Shown here: positions 44,702 through 53,700 of the stretch, piece after piece
Numbering within the stretch: position 1 is the first letter of the stretch
How the letters are laid out: each line of letters opens with the position of its first letter
NCBI RefSeq assembly: GCF_037201965.1
Contig: NZ_CP147518.1
Location: forward strand, 2,665,001 to 2,729,000
From: Spirosoma sp. SC4-14
GTDB taxonomy: Bacteria > Bacteroidota > Bacteroidia > Cytophagales > Spirosomataceae
Direction of reading: 5' to 3'
Length of the DNA: 64,000 nt
Translations under genes and position numbers: made by a program
The notes under the pieces: generated by a model
What the model saw: the letters and a program-made list of their open reading frames with translations, nothing else
The model's database searches: none
What the model was told of the DNA's origin: nothing

Positions 44702-44743
44702 AATAAAAAGGGCGGTTCAATTGGTTGAACCGCCCTTTTTATT
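44702..44743. terminator. Perfect 19-bp bidirectional terminator
   Basis: Arms 44702-44720 and 44725-44743 are exact complements with loop TTGG and A5/T5 flanks around GGGCGGTTCAA. It serves the small ORF at 44466 and the convergent GlsB-type gene. Confidence 0.9.
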
Positions 44744-44763
44744 AATTGAACTTTCAGAATGAG

Positions 44764-45021
44764 TTAACTATTCATGCGTTTAATCAGGCCGGCAATGGCC
44801 AGTATAATAATAGCCCCTATCAGCGCTGTTAGGGTTCGAGCCAGCAAATCCGGTAAACCTAGCATCTGCTGGAAGTCGTTTCCAAATAACCAGCCTCCAA
44901 CAAAACCTCCGGCAATACCTAATAAAATCTGCATCCAGATGGAAAACGAAAAACGAGGAAACAGTTGGTCGGCCAGCCATCCGGCCAGCGCACCAATAAG
45001 AATGGATATAAGGAAGCTCAT
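44764..45021 (-). CDS. GlsB/YeaQ/YmgE-family stress membrane protein
   Basis: An 85-residue protein with three membrane helices. The pattern I-L-I-G-A-L-A-G-W-L-A-D ... G-I-A-G-G-F-V-G-G-W-L-F-G ... L-I-G-A-I-I-I-L-A-I-A-G-L-I-K-R is that of the GlsB/YeaQ/YmgE (transglycosylase-associated) family. These are small envelope proteins induced by general stress in several bacteria, with no proven activity. It is alone on the minus strand between terminator and FHA cluster. Confidence 0.9.
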   Translation of the reverse strand: MSFLISILIGALAGWLADQLFPRFSFSIWMQILLGIAGGFVGGWLFGNDFQQMLGLPDLLARTLTALIGAIIILAIAGLIKRMNS

Positions 45022-45198
45022 CGTGAAAATAGGGGATTTAATGGTTGCTGATAAGACGAAGGGCTTTCTGATTAGTAACGTATCTCAGTTCGTTCACGAT
45101 TGCATCGTAGACGAACACGCTTACGAACAAATGTTGGCTGCTCAAACGAAATTCTTCGCCTTTATCGTTACAAGGGAGCAATCTAACCCAGTTCTCAG

Positions 45199-46203
45199 AT
45201 GGCAGATCAATCCACCGGCTGGCTTGGTAAACTAAGCAAGCTCCTGGTTCCCACCAGCCTGGCCGACGCTACACCAGCCAACACCATTACGAATACGCAA
45301 ATCTTAGACGAACTTATTGCTTCTTTCTCCGATTCCATACGCCGGGAATCGGTCGGAAGTAGTATGTTGTTCAACGCTCATTATCTGATCATTCTGCATC
45401 CAGATACCTACGAAGAGCGTCAAAATGCATTTCCCGTTATTGTCAATGAAGCCGTTAAAGCCTTTACCAGCCTCATAAAATCGCAGAAAACAAATTATGA
45501 ACACATTGCCCCCGTGTCTTCGAACTGGTTTTTTAAATTTGGGGGCGGACATGAGTTTGGGGGCGAACCCATACATCCGGGCGATGTGAAAGTAATTGGG
45601 GCTTTAACGGGAATGCTACCAGGGCAAGGCCCCGCTCAGGCGTCGGAAAATTGGCGCGCAACCCGGCGGGTTAAGCAAACCAACCGATACGAAAAAGTTG
45701 ATCTCGACCCCAACACGTTTCGGCACATCGACTTCCGCGAACCAGGCGCATTTGTTGTTAAGTTCACCTTTGATACGAATGCAGAGGCCATCAAACGCCC
45801 TGCTGGCTTAGGAAATGCGACCCAAAGTGCACCAATACCGCACCGAAACCTGGGTTCGGGGCTGGCCCAGATCGATTACTATGTGGCCGAACTCAGTAAG
45901 GAAGCTAATTACCAGATGCGCGACCGCGAAATTGTAGTAGCTCGGAAGGAGCCTGATAACCAGCATTTTCCGAATTACCTGCTGATCGAATCGGCCTACG
46001 TGTCGAATCCGCACGCCCGAATTCGTTACAACGACGCAACGCAGTCGTTTCAAATTACGTCATTCAGCCGCAACGAAACCCGCGTCAACGAACAGCTTAT
46101 TCCACGCAGCGAACCTGCCAGTCCGCAGTGGTTTGCGTTGCCCGATGATGCCCAGATTCTGCTCAACAGTATGGTTACACTGCATTTTAAACGGATTGGG
46201 TAA
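45199..46203 (+). CDS. FHA-domain protein with FhaA-like N-terminal region (first of cluster)
   Basis: A 334-residue cytoplasmic protein. The N-terminal part (about 28-125) is an alpha/beta region, L-D-E-L-I-A-S-F-S-D-S-I-R-R-E then N-A-H-Y-L-I-I-L-H-P-D-T-Y-E-E-R, whose pattern reminds me of the DUF3662 domain of actinobacterial FhaA. The C-terminal part (about 245-334) fits an FHA phosphothreonine-binding fold: V-V-A-R-K (Arg of the GR motif kept, Gly lost), V-S-N-P-H-A-R-I (S-x-x-H) and R-N-E-T-R-V-N. It should dock on kinase-phosphorylated partners. First gene of the run ending at 55661. Confidence 0.72.
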   Translation: MADQSTGWLGKLSKLLVPTSLADATPANTITNTQILDELIASFSDSIRRESVGSSMLFNAHYLIILHPDTYEERQNAFPVIVNEAVKAFTSLIKSQKTNYEHIAPVSSNWFFKFGGGHEFGGEPIHPGDVKVIGALTGMLPGQGPAQASENWRATRRVKQTNRYEKVDLDPNTFRHIDFREPGAFVVKFTFDTNAEAIKRPAGLGNATQSAPIPHRNLGSGLAQIDYYVAELSKEANYQMRDREIVVARKEPDNQHFPNYLLIESAYVSNPHARIRYNDATQSFQITSFSRNETRVNEQLIPRSEPASPQWFALPDDAQILLNSMVTLHFKRIG

Positions 46204-46204
46204 G

Positions 46205-46291
46205 ATGCTCGTCGATACACTACTCGTCGTTCTGCTGCTTCTGTTTGTGGGCTTTCTGGTCATAAGCCACTTTCGGGATTTGCCCCGCTAA
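46205..46291 (+). CDS. 28-residue single-helix ORF between FHA and PP2C genes
   Basis: The ATG sits one base after the FHA stop (TAA-G-ATG). The product is nearly all membrane helix (L-L-V-V-L-L-L-L-F-V-G-F-L-V-I) with S-H-F-R-D-L-P-R at the C-terminus. The tight coupling and helix argue for translation, but so short a frame can arise by chance. Confidence 0.4.
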   Translation: MLVDTLLVVLLLLFVGFLVISHFRDLPR

Positions 46292-46356
46292 AGAAACAAC
46301 GCCCTGCTTTATGGGTTGAATTTTTAGCGGCATGGTTCCGTATATACCTGTTCCCA

Positions 46357-47796
46357 ATGAACATGAATTCGATTTCAATTGCCGGACAAACCGACGTCGG
46401 TCAGCGTCGTAAAGACAATCAGGACACGTTAATCTGTAGCCCGATCTGGTCAGAAACCAGTGTTTTATTAGGAGTGATTGATGGCGTCGGGGGGTATGCC
46501 GGGGGCGATAAAGCGGCTGCCATTGCCAAAGAGAGCATCGAACAGTATATGGCCAAACCCAATGGCGATCCGCTATCGATGCTACGCGAAGCGGTGGTGT
46601 TTGCCAATAATCAGATAAATGCACAACGGCAGGAAAATCCACAACTGGCGCAAATGGCCTGTGTGTTGACCACTGCAGTAGCCGATAGTCGTTTGCAGAA
46701 AGTCGTGTTTGTGCATGTTGGCGATACCCGCTTGTATCGACTGCGGCAGGGCGTACTCGAAAAACTAACCCACGATCACTCGCTCGTCGGCGTTCGGGAG
46801 GATGCTAATGAATTAACCGAAGCCGAAGCTATGAAACACCCCCGCCGGAACGAAATTCTGCGCGACCTTGGCTCATTGAAACACCGGGTCGATGACCCTG
46901 ACTTTCTGGAGTCGGGTGAGGCTAGTTTTGAACCCGGTGATCAGTTGTTGCTGTGCAGCGATGGCCTTACCGACATGATTACCCAGGCCCAGGTTACTGC
47001 CATATTAACGGGCAATGGATCGTTGAACGATCGCTCGGCTGAACTGATTCGGTTAGCAAACTCGCAGGGAGGAAATGATAATATTACGGTAGTTCTGGCT
47101 GCGAACAACACACCTCCAAGCCAGCCCGCACCCTCTGCCAACCCACCTATTAAGGCGCAACTGCCCCAAAATCCATTGCTCCCGGCCGGTACCGATAATG
47201 GCCAGCCCGTTCGGCCTCAGCCCGAAAAAAGCCGTTCGGGACGTTTATGGGTTGTGGCGACACTGCTTCTGGTTGGCGGAATCACCGGACTGGTCTGGTA
47301 CAACAATCAACCATCGGGCACGCACGAAGTGATTCGCACAGATAGCCTTACAACTGCCGGGGTGCCCGGCATTGTGTTGAAACAAACAGCTCGGCTTGAT
47401 TCGCTCATGCAGGTTGCCTACCGAAGTGCCGACCATCAACTGAACTTGCCAGCCGATACGGTCTGGCTTGATAGGCCTCTGTTAGTGACCGATTCACTGC
47501 AACGGATTGTAGGCCACAGCCGACTGACAGTTCTGTTGCCAGCAGATACCGCCCAGGCTGAGCTGGCACTGCAAATTCTGCGTTCAGGACCGGTACATCT
47601 CGAAAATATGGTGATTTGCGGGTTCAGAACCGGCATCGAGACAATTCCAGCCCCACCAATTCAGTTATCAAATGTGTACTTTCGAGGGGTAGGGCGGCCA
47701 ATTCAGGCAGTTATCCGGCAAGACACTTTTCGAAATGCGCAGGTTCAGGTTTCTATTCAAAATCGGTCAGTATCTACCCAACCTCATCGTCCTTGA
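46357..47796 (+). CDS. PP2C-type Ser/Thr phosphatase with membrane anchor and outer domain
   Basis: A 479-residue protein. The PP2C domain (about 5-250) has all metal-site motifs: R-K-D-N-Q-D23, D42-G-V-G-G, H-V-G-D-T-R-L-Y, C-S-D202-G-L-T-D and G-G-N-D241-N. A Pro-rich linker leads to one membrane helix (about 297-315) and a 160-residue extracytoplasmic domain with beta-strand periodicity (possibly beta-helical). The layout recalls actinobacterial PstP (PP2C-TM-outer part), but the outer part is larger. It should reverse phosphorylation by the two kinases that follow. Its TGA overlaps the first kinase ATG (TGATG). Confidence 0.9.
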   Translation: MNMNSISIAGQTDVGQRRKDNQDTLICSPIWSETSVLLGVIDGVGGYAGGDKAAAIAKESIEQYMAKPNGDPLSMLREAVVFANNQINAQRQENPQLAQMACVLTTAVADSRLQKVVFVHVGDTRLYRLRQGVLEKLTHDHSLVGVREDANELTEAEAMKHPRRNEILRDLGSLKHRVDDPDFLESGEASFEPGDQLLLCSDGLTDMITQAQVTAILTGNGSLNDRSAELIRLANSQGGNDNITVVLAANNTPPSQPAPSANPPIKAQLPQNPLLPAGTDNGQPVRPQPEKSRSGRLWVVATLLLVGGITGLVWYNNQPSGTHEVIRTDSLTTAGVPGIVLKQTARLDSLMQVAYRSADHQLNLPADTVWLDRPLLVTDSLQRIVGHSRLTVLLPADTAQAELALQILRSGPVHLENMVICGFRTGIETIPAPPIQLSNVYFRGVGRPIQAVIRQDTFRNAQVQVSIQNRSVSTQPHRP

Positions 47797-49376
47797 TGTC
47801 CACGATTCGATTCGATACCCGTTTCCCCGGCTATGAAGTGCTCAGTGAGTTAGGGCGCAGCAATGCCCGTATCCTGAAGGCGCGCCATCTGGCGACTGAC
47901 GATCTGGTAGCTATCAAGCATTTTGCGCTTAATACAGATGAGGAAACACTCCGTCGGTTTCAGCGGGAATCGGCTATTATGACCAGCATTTCTCATCCCA
48001 ATATTGTGAAAGTTAGGGAAGTGCAACTGGAAGCCGAGCTTCCGTATATTGTGATGGAGCTGATAGAGGGCGGAAGTGTAAGACAGCTCATTACCAGTCA
48101 GAATCGCATCAGTATACCCACCGTTATTCGGTTGGGATTGCAAATGGCCGAGGTCTTTAAAGCGATTCATACGCAGGGAATAATTCACCGCGACATTAAG
48201 CCCGAAAATATTCTGTATCGACCATTGCCCAGCGGTGAACTGCATTTTTTGCTGACAGACTTTGGGGTTGCCCGCCTGCACGAGCAGTCAACAACGCTGA
48301 CCGGGCAATCGCTGATGACCTACGAATATGCGTCGCCGGAGCAATTCAACGATCCCAGAAACCTAACGCCCGCCACCGACTATTATTCGCTGGGCGTTGT
48401 CTTATACGAGTGCCTTCACGGCTCTGTTCCGTTTGCATTAGCTGATCATTCCGGCATTGTGACGTTTATGAACCGGGTATTAACCGAAACGCCACCTGCC
48501 TTAACCGTAACCAGTCAGGATGCATTGCTTGGTCCGTTCGTGCCTATTCTTCAGGATTTGTTGCAAAAGAAACCGGAAGAACGCCTGAGCGACCCCGATG
48601 AACTAATCTGGCAGCTAAAACAGGCAGAGCTGAATTGTCTGAAAGTCGGTCGAGGCAGTATACCAGCCAGTCGACCGACTCCCGTTGTTCCGCTGGTTTC
48701 TGATCCAACATCTGAGCCGGACGCCATTCCCGAACCAATCGCCAGTTCGTCGCCCGTTCAGAGAGAAATGCCAAAACCATCAGGAAAAAGCCTGACATGG
48801 ACGGTTTTGCTGCTGGTAATTTTAGTGGGTGGTGCGGGGCTTTATTATGCGTTCAACCGACCGCTACAAAAAGGGGTATCGTCCACAAACAATACCATCG
48901 GGGAATTGCAATCAACGGACTCAACGGCAGCAGAGACCCCCGTCGATTCGACGAATGAAGACCAGTGGCAGCAACAACAGGCCGAAGAGGCCCGGCGACA
49001 GGAAGAACTCCGCCAACAGGCTTTAAATGCCGTCGAGGCCGGGAAATCGCTGACTGCCGAAATGATTGATTTTCGGGTTGGTTTTCTGGGAGGAATCAAA
49101 AATGCCCTGATCGAACTAAATAACCCCAGCAACTTCAAATTTCCTTCTGTAGCGGTGCTGGTCAGTTATTTTAAAGATAATGGTCAACTATACAAAACCG
49201 AGAAGGTTTTTTTCAATAATGTAGAGCCCAACTCAACCCGCAGTCGGAAAGCTCCCGACAGCGACCGTGGTACGCGGGTGAGTTGTAAGGTGCTGAAGTA
49301 CGATTTTCCGAAGGAACTCGACTCGCTGATTAATCTTGTTCCGGCTGATTCGTTGACTTCAGACACATTAAATTAA
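47796..49376 (+). CDS. Membrane Ser/Thr protein kinase 1 with FxLYD-like outer domain
   Basis: A 526-residue Hanks-type kinase. The kinase domain (about 12-275) has K41 in V-A-I-K-H, H131-R-D133-I-K135-P-E-N, D155-F-G and S-P-E-Q in place of A-P-E; the glycine loop is degenerate (L-G-R-S-N-A-R-I). A Pro-rich linker, one membrane helix (about 333-353), a Gln/Glu/Arg-rich coiled segment and a beta-rich outer domain (about 410-515, reminiscent of FxLYD) follow. There are no PASTA repeats. The start at 47796 overlaps the PP2C stop by 1 nt. A longer frame from 47616 only repeats PP2C DNA. It probably phosphorylates FHA-bound partners and the fused SEDS-PBP. Confidence 0.92.
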   Translation: MSTIRFDTRFPGYEVLSELGRSNARILKARHLATDDLVAIKHFALNTDEETLRRFQRESAIMTSISHPNIVKVREVQLEAELPYIVMELIEGGSVRQLITSQNRISIPTVIRLGLQMAEVFKAIHTQGIIHRDIKPENILYRPLPSGELHFLLTDFGVARLHEQSTTLTGQSLMTYEYASPEQFNDPRNLTPATDYYSLGVVLYECLHGSVPFALADHSGIVTFMNRVLTETPPALTVTSQDALLGPFVPILQDLLQKKPEERLSDPDELIWQLKQAELNCLKVGRGSIPASRPTPVVPLVSDPTSEPDAIPEPIASSSPVQREMPKPSGKSLTWTVLLLVILVGGAGLYYAFNRPLQKGVSSTNNTIGELQSTDSTAAETPVDSTNEDQWQQQQAEEARRQEELRQQALNAVEAGKSLTAEMIDFRVGFLGGIKNALIELNNPSNFKFPSVAVLVSYFKDNGQLYKTEKVFFNNVEPNSTRSRKAPDSDRGTRVSCKVLKYDFPKELDSLINLVPADSLTSDTLN

Positions 49377-49382
49377 CTGGTC

Positions 49383-50678
49383 ATGCCAACCGTAAGTGTC
49401 AATACCCATTTTCCGGGCTATGAAATTATTGGTGAGATTGGCCGTTCCAATGCCAGAGTCCTGAAAGCGCGTCATCTGGCAACTGGCGATCTGGTAGCCA
49501 TCAAGCACGTTACGTTCCATACGGAGCCTGAAACCCTCCGACGGTTTCGGCTTGAATCGCAACTGATGACAGACATTCGGCACCCAAATGTGGTTGGTGT
49601 TCGGGAGGTGGCGCTGGACCTGCCTATGCCGTTTATTGTTATGGAGTGGATTGAGGGAGGCAGTTTGCGGACACTGCTGGATCGTCAGGCGTGCCTGGAT
49701 ATTCCGACGGTAATTCGACTGGGGCAGCAAATGGCCGAAGCGTTTCAGGCAATTCATCCGCGAGGGATCATTCACCGGGATAGTAAACCCGAAAATATTC
49801 TGTATCGATTATTGCCAAGTGGCGAATACCATTTTCTGCTGACCGATTTCGGAATAGCCCGGTTGCGCGAGCAATCCCATACCATAACGGGGCAGTCGTT
49901 AATGACCTATGAATATGCCTCTCCCGAACAGATCGACAATCCACGAAACCTGGATATAGCAACGGATTATTATTCGCTCGGTGTCGTTCTGTATGAGTGT
50001 ATAGCGGGGCAGGTCCCGTTTTCTATGGCCAACAGTGCCGGCATAGCCTCGTTCATGAATCAGGTATTGACATCGGCCCCTCCTCCTTTGCGAACCCAGG
50101 AACAGCCCATCCCGCCGAGCCTGGATGAGTTGGTTCACTGGCTGCTGGTTAAAGACCCGGCTCAACGGCTGAGCGATGTGAACGAGTTGCGGGTGCTGCT
50201 GGGGCAGGCAAATGTGGAGCAGTGGAAAGCGAGTCATGCTGGTGATCGGCCTTCATTTACCCGGTCTCGAATGATGTCTGCTCCCTTGCCCGTAACACCC
50301 CTTGTTGAGCAACCCCGACCACCGGCGCAGGAGGAAGAACCCACCAGTACAGGAAGCAACTGGAACTGGGCCGCGCTGGCTGGAATCATTGTGGCAGCAG
50401 GCATTGCGTTTTTCGTTTATTATCGGAGCCAACAAATACCCCCCAGAGTCGAAACCCGGCAGGATGATTCAAGCCGGATTTTGTCGGATTCGCTGAGTGC
50501 CGGAATGATGGAGCCCGATACGACAAGTTCATGGGAGAATGATACTTCGGAAGAGGAAACACCCGCAGAAAGCGACGCAACCGATACCCCTACGACCGAC
50601 TCTACGAATCATATGCCACCAACGCCCCCCGCCGATTCGACCCGGACGGTTCCAGATTCCATTAAAAATTCAAATTAA
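49383..50678 (+). CDS. Membrane Ser/Thr protein kinase 2, tandem paralogue
   Basis: A 431-residue kinase starting 6 bp after kinase 1. The catalytic residues fall at identical positions: K41, H131-R-D133-S-K135-P-E-N, D155-F-G, S-P-E-Q. The two kinase domains are so alike that the gene is clearly a tandem duplicate. After one membrane helix (about 326-347) the outer part is only about 80 residues, very rich in Thr, Ser, Pro, Asp and Glu, and looks unstructured, unlike the folded outer domain of kinase 1. The kinases may therefore share targets but differ in input signal. Confidence 0.92.
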   Translation: MPTVSVNTHFPGYEIIGEIGRSNARVLKARHLATGDLVAIKHVTFHTEPETLRRFRLESQLMTDIRHPNVVGVREVALDLPMPFIVMEWIEGGSLRTLLDRQACLDIPTVIRLGQQMAEAFQAIHPRGIIHRDSKPENILYRLLPSGEYHFLLTDFGIARLREQSHTITGQSLMTYEYASPEQIDNPRNLDIATDYYSLGVVLYECIAGQVPFSMANSAGIASFMNQVLTSAPPPLRTQEQPIPPSLDELVHWLLVKDPAQRLSDVNELRVLLGQANVEQWKASHAGDRPSFTRSRMMSAPLPVTPLVEQPRPPAQEEEPTSTGSNWNWAALAGIIVAAGIAFFVYYRSQQIPPRVETRQDDSSRILSDSLSAGMMEPDTTSSWENDTSEEETPAESDATDTPTTDSTNHMPPTPPADSTRTVPDSIKNSN

Positions 50679-50747
50679 GCTATTGGTCATTAGTAATTGA
50701 GTGGCTAAACCGACAACCAATGACTAATCACCAATGACCATTAACAA

Positions 50748-53700
50748 ATGAAATCAGCGCCTATCACATCCGGGCAAATGTATCTGGGAGGAGCAACGCT
50801 TCTGCTTCTGCTGTTGTTTGCGCGGCTGTTTGTTAATCTATTACCTCATCTGAACGAGGCTAAACAAACACTCGCAGATGGGCAGGCTATAACGCTGAAA
50901 ACGGGCGTAAAACCAGCCGCTATTCAACGGATTCTTAAGGCCGGTAACTATTATTCCGATTCCAGAGACCGGACGTTGATAGCCGATTCGCTGGCTGCCA
51001 AACTAGCCCAAAATGGTTCACTGGAAAATCTAGGAGCCATTAACAAGCGACAATTTTCGGTTGTGGCACCGCGTGCCTGGCAAAGCCGGGCTGGCGGTCA
51101 GGATTTTCAGAACCGGCTCCAGTTATCCCGTCAGCAAATGGGATTCGACTCGGTGCTATACGTTCGGGAACTAACCAACCCTAAGCCGTATGCGGCTACG
51201 CTAATGGTTGGTAGTGGAAACCGGGTGCTCTCTGGTCAGGTAAGCCAGAACAACCAGCCGATGGCGGGTGTTCTGGTACAGCTAAAACGTCATCCGCCAA
51301 CGGCCCGCCCCGACACCCTTCTGGATCGCTATTTCTATACCCGAACTGATTCCGACGGCCGATTTGCCTTTACTGGTCTGAAAACAGATTCTGCTTATAG
51401 CGTGGTGCCGCTGAAACCCGGTTTTGAGTTTGGCAGTCGCCGTGGAACAAGTCGGTTAAGTAGTAATCAATCGTATTCGTTTGCCGCCCGTCCGCATCAG
51501 TTGCGGCTCATTGGCTCGGTTGTTTATGGACAACTAAAAGCCGACCAGGTATTGTTGGTACGGACGCCCGCTGCTTTTACGATGCAGTTTTGGGGCATTG
51601 CCCTCCTGTTTCTGCTGGCTTTTTGGCTGGTCGATGGCTTTTGGGTTCTTCGTCGTTTTCAGTCCGATCCGTTGCTGCTGCCAATTGTGATGCTGCTTAC
51701 CGGCATTTCCATTCTAACTCTGTTAGCCATTCAGGACCCACTGCTGGATACACTCTATGCCTGGCAAATGCTGCAAGGCATAGCGGTAGGCTTGCTGGGC
51801 CTAACACTTGTGTCGCAGCTAAACATCGGTCGGTTTTATACGAATTGGCGGTTCGACTGGCTCTTTACGTTTCGGAACCGGTCGTCGGTTCGGTTGGTTG
51901 GCTGGACATGGCTGGTGCTGGCCATTGGCCTTGCCCTGCTAACGTTGCTTTTTGGCTCAGGGCCAGAAGGGAGTGGTGTGCGGGTGAACCTGTCGCTGCC
52001 AGGTTTGACGTTTCAACCCAGCGAGATCACCAAATATCTGTTGCTGCTTTTTTTTGCCGGATTTTTTGCCGCCAACGAGCAGTCAATTCGGGAATTGCCT
52101 GATTTGCGCTGGCGATTCAGCGTTAGTTTCGGAGCACTGGCCGGTAGTGGCTTCATTATGCTGCTCTATCTGTTGCTGGGCGACATGGGGCCTGCCCTGG
52201 TGGTTTGTTTCACTTTTTTACTGTTTTACAGCATTGCCAGAGGGAATCTGGCCTTGACCCTGGCGACGGGTGTCGGATTTGGTGTAGCGCTTTGGCTATT
52301 GCCTGGCTGGTTGGCGCTGTTGCTTTCGGTTGGCATATTGACGGGTTTCCTGATCTGGCGTGGAGAAGCCCGTTCAATTACAAAACTAGGCTGGGTCGCT
52401 TTATTGACCGAAGCTCCCATGGTGCTGCTGCTTGTAATGGCTATGTTTTCCTTCGGCGATTTACTGCCTTATGTCGGAAGTCGGCTGGCCGACCGAAAAG
52501 CCATGTGGCTGAGCCCGTGGAACAATGATGTATATGGGGGCGATCACCTTGCTCATGCATTCTGGGCTTTATCGTCTGGCGGCTGGGCAGGGCAGGGGTT
52601 AGGCAAAGGGTTTGCTGCGGTTATGCCAGCTGCCCATACCGACATGATTCTCCCGAGCATTGGTGAGGAACTGGGCGGGCTGGGGCTGGTAGCCGTGTTT
52701 TTACTGTTTGGCGTCTTGCTGCACCGGATTTTTCTTCTGGCCCGGCGAGCTGGTCAACCTTTTAGCTTTTTTCTGGTAGCTGGTATTGCTATTGCCACCG
52801 GCGTACAGTTTTTGATCATTGCGGGCGGTTCCATTGGTTTGCTGCCGCTCACTGGCATTAGTGTGCCGTTTCTGAGTTATGGGAAGATTTCCCTCATTTT
52901 TAGTCTGACTGTGCTGGGGGCTGTGTTCAGTGTTGCGCACCGGCCAGGACAGTTAAATCAGCGCCAATACCTCGAAAAACACTATGATGCCGTATTGATG
53001 GCTGGCATTGCGGGTTTCCTGATCGGTGTAGTGATTTTAATTGGCCGATTACTGCCGATTATCGGTTGGTATGGCAATGAGTACATCGTTCGGCCTGCTC
53101 GGGTAGTGACGCGCAATGGTGATCCGGTTTACAGTTATAATCCCCGAATCGAACGCCTTACCCGCAAACTGGCTGCGGGCACCATCTACGACCGGAAAGG
53201 GTTAGTACTGGCCACCAGTTCGTCCGATGATCTGACCAGACAATCGACCCGGCTACGACAGGCTGGCCTCATCACGGAAGACTTAGCTACGCTGACCCAG
53301 AAGCGGCTACAGCGCTATTATCCATTTAACGAACACCTCTTTTTCTGGATCGGCGACCTGAATACGCAGTTGTTCTGGGGGCAAAGCAATGGCTATTTTG
53401 CCGAAGCAGCTCATTATAGTGAGCTACGTGGCTTCAACAGTCGCCCGCGTAAAACAGATCTGATCACCGCCGAATACCGGGCCGATCGTTTCAGTCCGTC
53501 GGTTGAGCAACGTCGAACGTTAACCGTGTATGATTATAGTGAACTGGCACCAGCCCTGCGAGCTGGCATCAACAGTCGGGAAGTTGAGCAGCGCAAAGCC
53601 CGGAATCGGGATATACAACTGGCTGTAGATGCCGGTTTACAGGTTACTTTGCAAAAAGGACTGGCCGCTTCGGACTATCGGAACCATCGGCTGTCGGTGG

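Noticed and set aside
47616..47795. Longer start for kinase 1
   Set aside because: The extra residues are the PP2C C-terminus read in another frame; the TGATG overlap gives a natural start at 47796.
50681..50740. Short repeats TTGGTCATTAG / AATGACCA between kinase 2 and the SEDS-PBP gene
   Set aside because: Only an 8-bp imperfect dyad in AT-rich DNA, likely intergenic filler; too weak to call a terminator or operator.
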